In this document: positions 16,225-25,030 of the stretch, piece after piece
How the letters are laid out: each line of letters opens with the position of its first letter
How positions within the stretch are numbered: the first letter of the stretch is position 1
Assembly: GCF_036013645.1 (NCBI RefSeq)
Contig: NZ_CP107869.1
Coordinates: forward strand, 3,968,001 to 4,032,000
DNA length: 64,000 nt
Source of the DNA: Streptomyces sp. NBC_00490
GTDB lineage: Bacteria; Actinomycetota; Actinomycetes; Streptomycetales; Streptomycetaceae
Direction of reading: 5' to 3'
Program-made: the position numbers and the translations under genes
The notes under the pieces: generated by a model
Seen by the model: the letters and a program-made list of their open reading frames with translations, nothing else
Told to the model about the DNA's origin: nothing
Databases searched by the model: none

Positions 16225-16866
16225 ATGCCCGTCTACACGCTTCCTGAACTGCCCTACGACTACGCCGCGCTCGCCCCCGTGATCAGCCCCGAGATCATCG
16301 AGCTGCACCACGACAAGCACCACGCGGCGTATGTGAAGGGCGCGAACGACACGCTGGAGCAGCTGGCGGAGGCGCGGGACAAGGAGACGTGGGGGGCGAT
16401 CAACGGGCTGGAGAAGAACCTGGCCTTCCATCTGTCCGGGCACATCCTGCACTCGATCTACTGGCACAACATGACCGGCGACGGCGGCGGTGAGCCGCTG
16501 GCCGTGGACGGGGTGGGCCAGCTCGCGGACGCCATCACCGAGTCGTTCGGGTCGTTCGCGAACCTCAAGGCCCAGCTGACCAAGGCGTCGGCCACGACCC
16601 AGGGTTCGGGCTGGGGCGTCCTCGCCCACGAGCCGCTCAGCGGCCGTCTCATCGTCGAGCAGGTCTACGACCACCAGGGCAACGTCGGGCAGGGCTCGGT
16701 GCCGATCCTCGTCTTCGACGCCTGGGAGCACGCCTTCTACCTGCAGTACAAGAACCAGAAGGTCGACTTCATCGAGGCGATGTGGGCCGTCGTCAACTGG
16801 CAGGACGTGGCCCGGCGTTACGAGGCCGCGAAGTCCCGGCCGGATGTGCTGCTGCTGGCGCCCTGA
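16225..16866 (+). CDS. sodF: Iron-type superoxide dismutase
   Basis: The 213-residue protein is a complete Fe/Mn superoxide dismutase, converting superoxide to oxygen and hydrogen peroxide in the cytoplasm. Metal ligands appear as His in ELHHDKHH, His in HLSGHILH, and Asp and His in [11 protein letters not shown]. The N-terminus [16 protein letters not shown] is standard. In Streptomyces the iron enzyme SodF is made when nickel is scarce and replaced by SodN when nickel is plentiful. The Nur box upstream supports this regulation here. GAGGGG precedes the ATG. The gene is monocistronic, with terminators on both sides. Confidence 0.93.
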   Translation: MPVYTLPELPYDYAALAPVISPEIIELHHDKHHAAYVKGANDTLEQLAEARDKETWGAINGLEKNLAFHLSGHILHSIYWHNMTGDGGGEPLAVDGVGQLADAITESFGSFANLKAQLTKASATTQGSGWGVLAHEPLSGRLIVEQVYDHQGNVGQGSVPILVFDAWEHAFYLQYKNQKVDFIEAMWAVVNWQDVARRYEAAKSRPDVLLLAP

Positions 16867-16932
16867 GGCGCGTACGAGTCGTCCTGCCTCGTGATCGTCT
16901 TCTCAACCTTCACCGACGGCAGGCGGAATGAC

Positions 16933-16969
16933 GGAAGCCCCCGCGAGGACGTGACTCGCGGGGGCTTCC
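16933..16969. terminator. Terminator between sodF and the convergent methyltransferase gene
   Basis: A perfect 15-bp inverted repeat, GGAAGCCCCCGCGAG (16933-16947) and its complement (16955-16969), with a 7-base loop. It can serve both converging genes. Confidence 0.85.
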
Positions 16970-16984
16970 TGGTGCGCCTCGGGA

Positions 16985-17761
16985 TCAGGGCTTGCGGCCC
17001 ACGCCGCCGTGCTGGCCGATCGGCGTGGGAGTCGTGTCCGTGTCCGGGCGCCACAGAGGCACGGACACGACGCCCGGGTCCACCAGCTCCAGCCCCTCGA
17101 AGTACCCGGTGATCTGCTCGATCGGGCGCAGGAAGTACGGGACGGCGCCGGTCTCGTTGTAGGAGTCCTGGGCGTGTTCGTAGTCCGGGTCGGTGCCCCG
17201 GGACCCCTCGTTGAGCGAGAGGTAGCTGCCCGAGGGGAGGCCGGCCAGGAGGCGGCTGACGAGCTCGCGGGCCTGGTCGTAGTCGGTGACGTGGCCGAGG
17301 ATGCCACTCATGATCAGGGCCGTCGGCCGGGTGAGGTCGAGGGTCTTGGCCGCCGCCTGGAGGATGCGCTCCGGGTCGTACAGGCTCAGGTCCTCGTACG
17401 CCGTCACGCCCTCCGGTGTCGAGGTGAGCAGGGCGCGGGCGTGGGCCAGGACGAGCGGGTCGTTGTCGACGTAGACGATCTTCGACTCGGGGGCGCTGCG
17501 CTGCGCTACCTCATGGGTGTTGTCGACGGTGGGGAGCCCGGTGCCGACGTCCAGGAACTGGCGTACGCCCGCCTCCTCCACCAGGTACCGGATGGTGCGG
17601 CCGAGGAAGGCGCGGCTGCTGCGGGCGATGGTGACGATGCCGGGGAAGACGGCGGTGTAGGCATCGCCGGCCGCCTCGTCCACGGGGTAGTTGTCCTTGC
17701 CGCCCAGCCAGTAGTTCCAGATGCGGGCCGAGTGAGGCACCGAGGTGTCGATCTCCGTCAT
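16985..17761 (-). CDS. DUF574-family SAM-dependent methyltransferase
   Basis: The 258-residue protein belongs to the large actinobacterial S-adenosylmethionine methyltransferase family once called DUF574. Family signs are the N-terminus with ARIWNYWLGGKDNYPVDEAAG, motif I as FLDVGTGLPT, and VYVDNDPLVLAHARALL as the acidic SAM-ribose loop. Streptomyces genomes hold many copies, often next to regulators, and their substrates are unknown. It stands 12 bases upstream of the phosphatase gene's stop and so is probably at the end of, or just behind, the minus-strand operon 19827-17774. Confidence 0.88.
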   Translation of the reverse strand: MTEIDTSVPHSARIWNYWLGGKDNYPVDEAAGDAYTAVFPGIVTIARSSRAFLGRTIRYLVEEAGVRQFLDVGTGLPTVDNTHEVAQRSAPESKIVYVDNDPLVLAHARALLTSTPEGVTAYEDLSLYDPERILQAAAKTLDLTRPTALIMSGILGHVTDYDQARELVSRLLAGLPSGSYLSLNEGSRGTDPDYEHAQDSYNETGAVPYFLRPIEQITGYFEGLELVDPGVVSVPLWRPDTDTTPTPIGQHGGVGRKP

Positions 17762-17773
17762 GGGCCCATGGTG

Positions 17774-18397
17774 CTACGACTCACCCTGCTCACAGGGCAC
17801 ATTCAGGGAGAGAAGTGCGGAGGAATCGTCGCTGGTCACACGCAGTTCGGTGACCGCCGCGTTACGTAGCCGAGGGAACACCCGCCGGTAGTCGCGCAGG
17901 GGGATGTGCAGCAGTTCGCACAGCACCAGACGGAACAGGGTGTTGTGGGCGACCACCAGGACGCGCCCCGAGGGGTGGGCGGCCGCGATGCGGCGCAGGG
18001 CGGCCGCTCCCCGTGCCGCGGCCTCGACCGGGTTCTCGGCGCCGGGGAACGGGTGCGCCACCGGATCGGCACGGAACGCCTCCGCCGCCCCGGGGGCCTC
18101 GGCCGCGAACTCGGCGAGGGTACGGCCCTCCACCACCCCGAAGTCGCATTCGCGCAGGTCGGGTTCGCGGTACGGGGTGAGGCCGAGGGCGTCGCAGGCG
18201 GGCTGTGCCGTGATGACGGCCCGGGAGAGCGGGGACGTCCAGATCGCGTCGACCGGGTGCGCGGCGGCCCACCGTCCCAGCGCCGCGGCCTGCGCCCGGC
18301 CCTCGTCGGTGAGGGCCACGTCGCTCACACCCGCGTAGCGGTTCTCGGCGTGCCAGACGGTCTGGCCGTGGCGGGCCAGCAGCAGGGTCGTGCTCAT
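17774..18397 (-). CDS. Histidine phosphatase (phosphoglycerate mutase-like)
   Basis: The 207-residue protein starts MSTTLLLARHGQTVWHAENR with the RHG phospho-acceptor motif. It keeps the other signature residues: SRA in SPLSRAV, the acidic DFGVVEG and the second His in VVAHNTL. It resembles broad-specificity phosphatases (CobC/GpmB type) more than true mutases. ATGA overlap with the FGGY kinase upstream (18394-18397) indicates translational coupling, so it probably removes phosphate from an intermediate of the same sugar pathway. That role is an inference from context. Confidence 0.85.
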   Translation of the reverse strand: MSTTLLLARHGQTVWHAENRYAGVSDVALTDEGRAQAAALGRWAAAHPVDAIWTSPLSRAVITAQPACDALGLTPYREPDLRECDFGVVEGRTLAEFAAEAPGAAEAFRADPVAHPFPGAENPVEAAARGAAALRRIAAAHPSGRVLVVAHNTLFRLVLCELLHIPLRDYRRVFPRLRNAAVTELRVTSDDSSALLSLNVPCEQGES

Positions 18398-19827
18398 GAG
18401 TCCGCAGTATCCAGGGTGAGGCGGCTGTACGCGTGTGCCGCCGCGGGTTCCGGCAGCCAGCCGCGGGTGGTCAGCTCGGCCACGAGCCGGGCGTACGGCT
18501 CCGCGAACAGGGCCGTGCGGCCGGGGCGCGGTGCCACGACCGTACGGATGCGGACCATGCTCTCGGCGAGGTCCGCCAGCGCCTCGCCGGTGACGCCGTG
18601 GGCCGCCAGCACCGCCATGCCCAGGGCCGGTTCGGTCTGTTCCGGGATGCGGGCCGGGCGGCCCAGGATGTCGGCGCGGAGCTGGTTCCAGTACGGGCTG
18701 CGGGCGCCGCCGCCGGTGAAGGCGAGGGGGCCGTCGAGGGGGGCGCCGAGGTGGTGGAGGTAGTCCAGGCAGAGGCGTTCCGCGAAGGCGACGCCCTGGA
18801 GGAGGGCGGCCCAGAGGTCGGCGTCGCCCGCGGGTTCGCCGAGGACCAGGGCGGTGGCCTGCGGGGCGAGGAAGGGGAAGCGTTCGCCCGGGGAGACCAG
18901 GGGGTAGGCGATGGCGCCGGCCGGCTCGTGCGCCGCGGCCCGCTCGTCCATCACCGCCGGATCCGCCCCCGCGAACGCCGCCGTGAGCACCCCGGCGCCC
19001 ACGCTGGAGGCGCCGCCGGGCAGCCAACTCCCGTCCGGCGCACGGTGGTTGTAGACGACGCCGGTGGGATCGTGGACGGGGACGGAGGACGCGCCCTTGA
19101 GGACGAGGGTGGTGCCGAGCACGGAGTTCCAGGAGCCCTCGCGCAGGGCGCCGGACGCGATCTGGGCCGCGCAGCCGTCGGTCATGCCGGCGATCACGGG
19201 GGTGCCGGCGGGGATGCCGGTGGCCTCCGCGGCGGCCGGACAGACCTCGCCGAGCAGGGTGCCGGGACGCACGACGTCCGGCAGTCCGGGGGCGCCGGGG
19301 ATGTCGGGCCAGGCGTCGGCCGCCACGTCGTAGGCCGTCTTGAGGGCGTGGCTGGAGTCGGTGGGGACGGGGCGGCCGATCAGCCGGGCGGTGATGAGGT
19401 CGGGCTGGTGGGTGACGGTTCCCCGGCCATGGGTGCGGGCCAGCCACAGCGCCTTCGGCAGTCCCCAGGTGTGCTGCACCGCCAGGCCCGCCGACCGCAG
19501 CCGCTCCGCCTCGGCCCAGGCCCGGCCGTCGTCGTACATCAGCGCGGGGGTCACGGGCCGTCCGGCGGGGTCCGTCAGCAGGACGGTCCCGGAGGTGCCG
19601 CACACCGCGAGACCCGCGATGCGCCGGGAGCCGTTCCCGAGCGCCGCACCGGACGCCGTGCACACCGCCGTCCACCACTCCCCCGGGTCCTGCTCGTGCC
19701 GCGGCCCGTCGCGCCGCCCGGCCAGCGGGGCCGTACCACTGCCCAGGACCGTGCCGTCGGCGCCGACGACCAGGACCCGCACGCTCTGCGTACCGAGGTC
19801 GATCCCGAGCCATGCCTCCTGCGACAT
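18394..19827 (-). CDS. FGGY-family carbohydrate kinase (xylulokinase-like)
   Basis: The 477-residue kinase phosphorylates a sugar or polyol with ATP. The FGGY features are the N-terminal nucleotide loop (WLGIDLGTQSVRVLVV), the middle DGCAAQIASGAL region and the C-terminal FTGGGARSPYWNQLRADIL adenosine site. The start is set at ATG 19827, which has GGAGG five bases upstream; a GTG at 19872 would add 15 residues without a better site. It is divergent from the sugar ABC transporter operon and probably shares its regulator. The substrate could be a ketopentose or a polyol. A second FGGY kinase lies at 27127. Confidence 0.87.
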   Translation of the reverse strand: MSQEAWLGIDLGTQSVRVLVVGADGTVLGSGTAPLAGRRDGPRHEQDPGEWWTAVCTASGAALGNGSRRIAGLAVCGTSGTVLLTDPAGRPVTPALMYDDGRAWAEAERLRSAGLAVQHTWGLPKALWLARTHGRGTVTHQPDLITARLIGRPVPTDSSHALKTAYDVAADAWPDIPGAPGLPDVVRPGTLLGEVCPAAAEATGIPAGTPVIAGMTDGCAAQIASGALREGSWNSVLGTTLVLKGASSVPVHDPTGVVYNHRAPDGSWLPGGASSVGAGVLTAAFAGADPAVMDERAAAHEPAGAIAYPLVSPGERFPFLAPQATALVLGEPAGDADLWAALLQGVAFAERLCLDYLHHLGAPLDGPLAFTGGGARSPYWNQLRADILGRPARIPEQTEPALGMAVLAAHGVTGEALADLAESMVRIRTVVAPRPGRTALFAEPYARLVAELTTRGWLPEPAAAHAYSRLTLDTADS

Positions 19828-19931
19828 CCCGGCCTCCCGCACATCGCACACCGTGAACTTCTCACTCTGCACTGAGATTTACCCGTGCGCGAGGGATTGA
19901 CGGCCATCTTCCGCCGTTACACCCTCTGTTA

Positions 19932-19945
19932 TCGAGTCGACTCGA
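19932..19945. promoter_or_regulatory. Palindrome in the divergent sugar-locus promoter
   Basis: TCGAGTCGACTCGA is a perfect 14-bp palindrome midway between the kinase gene (minus) and the binding protein gene (plus). A regulator site is likely; the DeoR-type regulator at 24203 is the obvious candidate. I found no second copy in the window. Confidence 0.45.
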
Positions 19946-19991
19946 CGTGTTAGCCCCATGCACCGGACCCAGCCCCACCTGGAGGTCACGG

Positions 19992-21413
19992 ATGGACACG
20001 CACGCGCACGACCGCCGACGTTTCCTCGCGCTCGGCGCCGCTCTGGCCGCCGCCCCCGTCCTGTCCGCCTGCGGTGCCGGTTTCGGCGGGGACGACGACA
20101 AGGGGGACGGCTCCGCCGCGGACGACGTCACCGGCTCCTTCGACTGGAAGCGCGAGCAGGGCACGACCGTCAAGGCGCTGCTCAACAAGCACCCGTACAC
20201 GGACGCGCTCATCGCCGACCTCAAGGCCTTCACCGAGCGGACCGGCATCAAGGTCGAGTACGACGTCTTCCCCGAGGACAACTACTTCGACAAGCTCACC
20301 GTGGACCTGTCCAGCGGACGCGCCTCCTACGACGTCTTCATGCTCGGCGCGTACATGGTGTGGCAGTACGGGCCACCGGGCTGGCTGGAGGATCTCGGGC
20401 CCTGGATGCGCAACTCCGCGGCCACCGGCGCCGAATGGGACCAGGCCGACTTCTTCCCCAACCTGCTCCAGGCCGACCAGTGGTCGCTGAAGGCCGGTGC
20501 CCCGCTCGGGCAGGGCGGGCAGTACGCGCTGCCGTGGGGGTGGGAGACGAACGTCGTCGCCTACAACACCGAGGTGTTCAGGAAGCTCGGCCTCCGACCG
20601 GCCGAGACCTTCGACGAGTTGCGCGAGATCGCCGGGGTCATCAAGGACAAGGCGCCCGGCGCCGGGTTCGACGGCATGTACGGGATCGCCGTCCGCGGCT
20701 CCCGCAGCTGGGCCACCATCCACCCCGGCTTCATGACCATGTACGCCCGCAACGGCCTGCACGACTTCACGGTCAGCGGTGAGAAGCTCACGCCCGCCAT
20801 GAACACCCCGGAGGCCGTCGCGTTCACCGAGGACTGGGCCGGCATGGTCAAGCAGGGCGGTCCGCCGTCCTGGACGTCGTACACCTGGTACCAGTGCTCC
20901 AGCGACCTCGGCGCGAAGAAGGCCGGGATGCTCTTCGACGCGGACACGGCCGCGTACTTCCAGGCCGTGAAGGGCGCCAGCCCTGCCTCCGGGAAGATCG
21001 CCTTCCATCCGGGGCCGAAGGGGCCGGACGGCTCGCTCGCCACCAACATGTGGATCTGGTCGCTCGGCATGAACGCCAGGAGCAAGAAGAAGAGCGCCAG
21101 CTGGCTGTTCCTCCAGTGGGCCACCGGCAAGGACCATCTGCGCAGGAGCGCGATCACGCACAGCCACATCGACCCGGTACGGAAGTCGGTCGCCGACGAC
21201 GCCGCGTACAAGGACAAGATGAAGAGCCTGCCCGGCTTCATCGAGACCTTCGAGACGGTGGTCGACCAGACGAAGATCCAGTTCACTCCGCAGGCGCAGT
21301 TCTTCGACGCCACCACCAGCTGGGCCGCGGCCCTCCAGGAGATCTACGGCGGCAAGAACGCCGAGTCGGTGCTCAACGGTCTGGCGGGCGACCTCGCCGA
21401 CAAGGTGGACTAG
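19992..21413 (+). CDS. Carbohydrate ABC transporter substrate-binding lipoprotein (MalE/SmoE-like)
   Basis: The 473-residue extracellular binding protein carries a Tat motif (DRRRFLALGAAL) and a lipobox (VLSAC). Its body matches the extracellular solute-binding family 1, with LIADLKAFTERTGIKVEYDV, PWGWETNVVAYN and a Trp-rich binding region (NMWIWSLGMN). Its relatives include polyol and disaccharide binders. GGAGG stands before the ATG at 19992. It heads an operon with two permeases, an ATPase and a DeoR regulator, and the companion kinases suggest a polyol or uncommon sugar as the ligand. Confidence 0.88.
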   Translation: MDTHAHDRRRFLALGAALAAAPVLSACGAGFGGDDDKGDGSAADDVTGSFDWKREQGTTVKALLNKHPYTDALIADLKAFTERTGIKVEYDVFPEDNYFDKLTVDLSSGRASYDVFMLGAYMVWQYGPPGWLEDLGPWMRNSAATGAEWDQADFFPNLLQADQWSLKAGAPLGQGGQYALPWGWETNVVAYNTEVFRKLGLRPAETFDELREIAGVIKDKAPGAGFDGMYGIAVRGSRSWATIHPGFMTMYARNGLHDFTVSGEKLTPAMNTPEAVAFTEDWAGMVKQGGPPSWTSYTWYQCSSDLGAKKAGMLFDADTAAYFQAVKGASPASGKIAFHPGPKGPDGSLATNMWIWSLGMNARSKKKSASWLFLQWATGKDHLRRSAITHSHIDPVRKSVADDAAYKDKMKSLPGFIETFETVVDQTKIQFTPQAQFFDATTSWAAALQEIYGGKNAESVLNGLAGDLADKVD

Positions 21414-21415
21414 CC

Positions 21416-22297
21416 ATGCGGCTCGCCCTGCGTCCGTACGTTCTGATCGTCCCCGCCCTGCTGCTGACCTGCGGGATCCTCTATCCCTTCGGACTCGGTC
21501 TGTACTACACGCTCTTCGACTTCTCGGCGAGCAAACCGCAGCCCGACATGGTGCGGTTCGAGAACTACCAGACCGTCTTCACACAGGACGCCTTCTGGAA
21601 CTCGGCCTGGGTGACGGTCCTGTACGCGGTCGGCGCGGCCGCCGCCGAGACGTTCCTCGGGGTCGCCGTCGCCCTGCTGCTGCACCGCTCGTCGATCGTC
21701 GGCCGGGTGCTGGAGAAGATCCTGATCCTGCCGTTGATGATCGCCCCCGTGATCGCGGCGATCATCTGGAAGTTGATGCTGCAACCGTCGGTGGGAGTCA
21801 TCAACTACCTGCTGAAACCGGTGGGGTTGGGCGACGTGCAGTGGACGGACACCCCGACCGGGGCGCTGCTGTCGTCGATCGCCGTGGACGTGTGGGTCTA
21901 CACCCCGTTCGTGGCGATCCTCGCCCTCGCCGGACTGCGGTCGCTGCCGACATCGCCCTTCGAGGCGGCGGCGGTCGACGGGGCGAGCTGGTGGTACACC
22001 TTCCGGCGACTGACGTTGCCGATGCTGTGGCCGTACGTCCTGGTCGCGGTGATCTTCCGGTTCATGGACTCGCTGAAGGTGTTCGACATCATCTACGCCC
22101 TCACCGAGGGCGGGCCCGGCGACTCGACCGTGGTCCTCCAGATCCGGGCGTACCTGGAGGCGATCCGCTTCCAGCGGTACTCCTTCGGGATCAGCTACAC
22201 GATCGTGCTGTGGGCCGTGGTGTACCTGGCCGCGATGGTGCTGGTCCGCCACTTGGGGAAGATCCAGCGGAAGGCGGCGGAGGTGGCCCCCAAATGA
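21416..22297 (+). CDS. Sugar ABC transporter permease (MalF/UgpA type)
   Basis: The 293-residue integral membrane protein has six predicted helices and the EAA motif EAAAVDGASWWYTFRRLTLP that contacts the ATPase. The start at 21416 lies two bases after the binding protein stop. The N-terminal RPYVLIVPALLLTCGILYPF is typical of MalF-type permeases without the extra periplasmic domain. It forms the translocation pore with the permease encoded next, with which it shares an ATGA overlap. The acidic to neutral pore residues do not show the substrate. Confidence 0.9.
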   Translation: MRLALRPYVLIVPALLLTCGILYPFGLGLYYTLFDFSASKPQPDMVRFENYQTVFTQDAFWNSAWVTVLYAVGAAAAETFLGVAVALLLHRSSIVGRVLEKILILPLMIAPVIAAIIWKLMLQPSVGVINYLLKPVGLGDVQWTDTPTGALLSSIAVDVWVYTPFVAILALAGLRSLPTSPFEAAAVDGASWWYTFRRLTLPMLWPYVLVAVIFRFMDSLKVFDIIYALTEGGPGDSTVVLQIRAYLEAIRFQRYSFGISYTIVLWAVVYLAAMVLVRHLGKIQRKAAEVAPK

Positions 22298-23124
22298 CCT
22301 TGCGCAAGCGCCTGTCGGGCTGGCTGGCGGATGCCGCCCTCATCGTCTACTTCGTCTTCGCGCTCTTCCCGATCGCCTGGATGCTGATCCTGTCCCTGAA
22401 GCCCACGAACGAGCTCTTCAGCACCTACTTCTCCTTCTCCCCCACCCTCGACGGCTACCGCACGGTCCTCGGCGACAGCGAGGGCATCCCCTTCGTGCGG
22501 TTCTTCGTCAACAGCCTGGTGGTGTCCCTGGGGGCGGTGCTGCTGTCGCTGCTGGTCGGCCTGCCGGCGGCGTACGCCTCGGCGCGGTGGCGGTTCAGGG
22601 GCTCCGAGAACCTGATGTTCACGCTGCTGTCGTTCCGGTTCGCACCCGAACTGACCGTGATCATCCCGCTCTTCGTGCTCTACCAGAAGCTCGGTCTGTT
22701 CGACACGTACGTCGGCATGATCTGGGTGCTCCAGCTGGTCACCCTCCCGCTGATCGTGTGGATCATGCGGTCCTACTTCGCCGATCTGACCCCGGAGCTG
22801 GAGCAGGCGGCCCTGCTGGACGGCTACACCCGCAAACAGGCCTTCTTCAGGGTGGCCCTTCCTCTGGTCAAGCCGGGGGTGGCGGCCGTGTCGCTGCTCG
22901 CCTTCATCTTCGCGTGGAACAACTTCGTCTTCCCCCTCATCCTCACCTCCAACGAGGCCCAGACGGTGACCGTCGGCGCGCTGTCCTTCCTCGGCGGCGA
23001 CCGCCCCAAGTACAACCTCACGGCAGCGGCGGCCCTGGTCTCCGTCGTACCGCCGCTGCTGCTCGCCCTGACCATCCAGCGGTATCTGGTGCGGGGGCTG
23101 TCGTTCGGGGCGGTGAAGTCGTGA
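22294..23124 (+). CDS. Sugar ABC transporter permease (MalG/UgpE type)
   Basis: The 276-residue second permease starts within the stop of the first (ATGA). It has six helices, an EAA loop (LEQAALLDGYTRKQAFFRVALP) and the standard MalG ending with FLGGDRPKYNLTAAAALVSV. It pairs with the MalF-type protein in the membrane. Its last codons overlap the ATPase start (GTGA). The N-terminal LSGWLADAALIVYFVFALFP is family-typical. The whole block 19992-25030 is one tightly coupled operon. Confidence 0.9.
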   Translation: MTLRKRLSGWLADAALIVYFVFALFPIAWMLILSLKPTNELFSTYFSFSPTLDGYRTVLGDSEGIPFVRFFVNSLVVSLGAVLLSLLVGLPAAYASARWRFRGSENLMFTLLSFRFAPELTVIIPLFVLYQKLGLFDTYVGMIWVLQLVTLPLIVWIMRSYFADLTPELEQAALLDGYTRKQAFFRVALPLVKPGVAAVSLLAFIFAWNNFVFPLILTSNEAQTVTVGALSFLGGDRPKYNLTAAAALVSVVPPLLLALTIQRYLVRGLSFGAVKS

Positions 23125-24206
23125 TCGGGCTGCGGGGGGTCAGAAAGACGTACGGCAAGGTCACGGCCCTCGACGGGCTCGAACTGGAGGTCAGGGAGGG
23201 CGAGTTCTTCTGTCTGCTCGGTCCGTCGGGGGCCGGGAAGACGACGACGCTGAAGACGGTGGCGGGGCTGGAGCTCCCCGACGCCGGGACGGTCGAGATC
23301 GACGGCAAGGACATGCGGGACGTCGAGCCGTACGACCGTGGCGTCGCGATGTGCTTCGAGAGCTACGCCCTCTATCCGCACAAGTCGGCGTACGACAACC
23401 TCGCCTCCCCGCTCCGCTCGCCCCGGCACCGCCTCCCGGCCGCCGAGGCCCGCGAACGGATCGGCGCGATCGCGGAACTCCTCGGCATCAGTGGCCTGTT
23501 GGATCGACCGGTCGGCCAGTTGTCCAATGGTCAGCGGCAGCGCGTCGCCCTCGGCCGCGTGCTGGTCCGGCCCGCACGCGCCTTCCTGCTGGACGAGCCA
23601 CTCAGCCACCTCGACGCCAAACTGCGCCAGCAGATGCGGGCCGAGCTGAAGGCGATCGGAGCGGTACAGCGCACGACGACCCTCTACGTCACCCACGACT
23701 CCGTCGAAGCCCTGGCGCTCGGCGACCGGATCGGGGTCATCCGGGAGGGGCGGATCGTGCAGACGGGCACGCGGGAGGAGATCTGGTACCGGCCCCACGA
23801 CACCGAGGTGGCGCGGGCGTTCGGGCGGCCGCGGATCAATCTGCTGCCGGGGACCGTGACCGGGGGCGGGGGTTTCCGGTCGGCGGACGGGAAGGTCGAG
23901 CTGCCGCTGTCGGCGAAGGCCGCACCGGGGACGGCCGTCCTCGTCGGGGTCCGCCCCAGGGACATCGCCCTGAACGGCCAGGGCCTCGAACTCACCGGCA
24001 CCGTCTACGTCACCGAGGTCCTCGGCCGAGCCGTCGAGGTCACCGTCCGCCTCGGCGAGCAGCACGTCTCTCTCGTGGCACCCCGGGCCGACACCACCGG
24101 CCTGCGTCCCGACGATCCGGTACGGCTGACGGTCCGGCCTGAGAACCTGCTGCTGTTCGAGGCCGACCGGCCGGAGCGCCCAGGACGACGGATCGGGAAA
24201 CGATGA
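23121..24206 (+). CDS. MalK/UgpC-type ABC ATPase 1 (Glu at Q-loop)
   Basis: The 361-residue ATPase starts with GTG overlapping the permease stop. Walker A is GPSGAGKTTTLK, the signature is QLSNGQRQRVALG, Walker B is FLLDEPLSHLD and the switch is VTHDSVEAL. A TOBE-like C-terminal domain follows (about 250-361). The Q-loop reads CFESYALYPH, where MalK has VFQSYALYPH, so Glu replaces the usual Gln. The neighbouring ATPase at 25008 shows the same change. With only one pair of permeases in the operon, the two probably form a heterodimer. Activity despite the change is likely because all other motifs are intact. Confidence 0.88.
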   Translation: MIGLRGVRKTYGKVTALDGLELEVREGEFFCLLGPSGAGKTTTLKTVAGLELPDAGTVEIDGKDMRDVEPYDRGVAMCFESYALYPHKSAYDNLASPLRSPRHRLPAAEARERIGAIAELLGISGLLDRPVGQLSNGQRQRVALGRVLVRPARAFLLDEPLSHLDAKLRQQMRAELKAIGAVQRTTTLYVTHDSVEALALGDRIGVIREGRIVQTGTREEIWYRPHDTEVARAFGRPRINLLPGTVTGGGGFRSADGKVELPLSAKAAPGTAVLVGVRPRDIALNGQGLELTGTVYVTEVLGRAVEVTVRLGEQHVSLVAPRADTTGLRPDDPVRLTVRPENLLLFEADRPERPGRRIGKR

Positions 24207-25030
24207 GCAACAGCGCACAACAGGGTCCCGCGGCCCGCCAGTCCGCCATGGCGGAGCAGGTCCTCGCCGACGGCACGGCGACCGCCGCCGAGCTCGCCGA
24301 GCGGTTCGGGGTGAGCCTGATGACGATCCACCGGGACCTCGACGAGCTCGAACGGCAGGGGATCGTCCGGAAGTTCAGAGGCGGGGTGACCGCCCAGCCG
24401 TCCGGGGTCTTCGAGTCCAACGTGCAGTACCGCCTGAAGACCATGCGGGCCGAGAAGGCCGCCGTCGCCGACCACGCCCTCAAGCTCATCGAGCCCGGCA
24501 TGGCGATCATGCTGGACGACTCCACCTCCACCCTGGAGATAGCCCGCGGGCTCCGCCTGGGCGACATCACCCCGCTGACGGTCGTCACCAACTTCCTGGA
24601 GGCGCTCAACCTCCTGTCCGACCGGCGCGGCATCCACCTGATGGCCCTCGGCGGCGACTACGACCCCCTGCACTCCTCCTTCCTCGGCGTCTCCTGCGTC
24701 GAGGCCGTCCAGTCCCTGCGCGTGGACGTCTGCTTCGCGTCCACGTCGGCCGTGCACGGCGGATACGCCTACCACCAGGAGCAGCACATCGTGTCGGTGA
24801 AGCGGGCGATGCTCGACTCGGCCGCCCGCAACGTCCTGCTGATCGACCACACCAAGCTCGCCCGGACCGCCCTGCACCGCGTCGCCCCCCTCTCCCGCTT
24901 CGACCTGGTGCTGGTCGACGACGGGGCGCCGGCGGACGCGTTGCGGGACCTGGACGAGCACAAGGTCCGGTACGAGGTCTGTGCGACGAACGCGACGAGG
25001 GGCGGCGATGACCCAGCTGGAGTTACGTGA
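24203..25030 (+). CDS. DeoR-family transcriptional regulator (GlpR-like)
   Basis: The 275-residue regulator has an N-terminal winged helix (ATAAELAERFGVSLMTIHRD, then LDELERQGIVRKFRGG) and a C-terminal sugar-phosphate sensing domain (DDSTSTLEIARGL, LGGDYDPLHSSF, LIDHTKLARTAL). DeoR proteins usually repress the catabolic operon in which they lie and release DNA on binding a phosphorylated intermediate. Here it is ATGA-coupled to ATPase 1 and overlaps ATPase 2 by 23 bases, so it is made together with the transporter. The palindrome at 19932 is a plausible target. Confidence 0.88.
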   Translation: MSNSAQQGPAARQSAMAEQVLADGTATAAELAERFGVSLMTIHRDLDELERQGIVRKFRGGVTAQPSGVFESNVQYRLKTMRAEKAAVADHALKLIEPGMAIMLDDSTSTLEIARGLRLGDITPLTVVTNFLEALNLLSDRRGIHLMALGGDYDPLHSSFLGVSCVEAVQSLRVDVCFASTSAVHGGYAYHQEQHIVSVKRAMLDSAARNVLLIDHTKLARTALHRVAPLSRFDLVLVDDGAPADALRDLDEHKVRYEVCATNATRGGDDPAGVT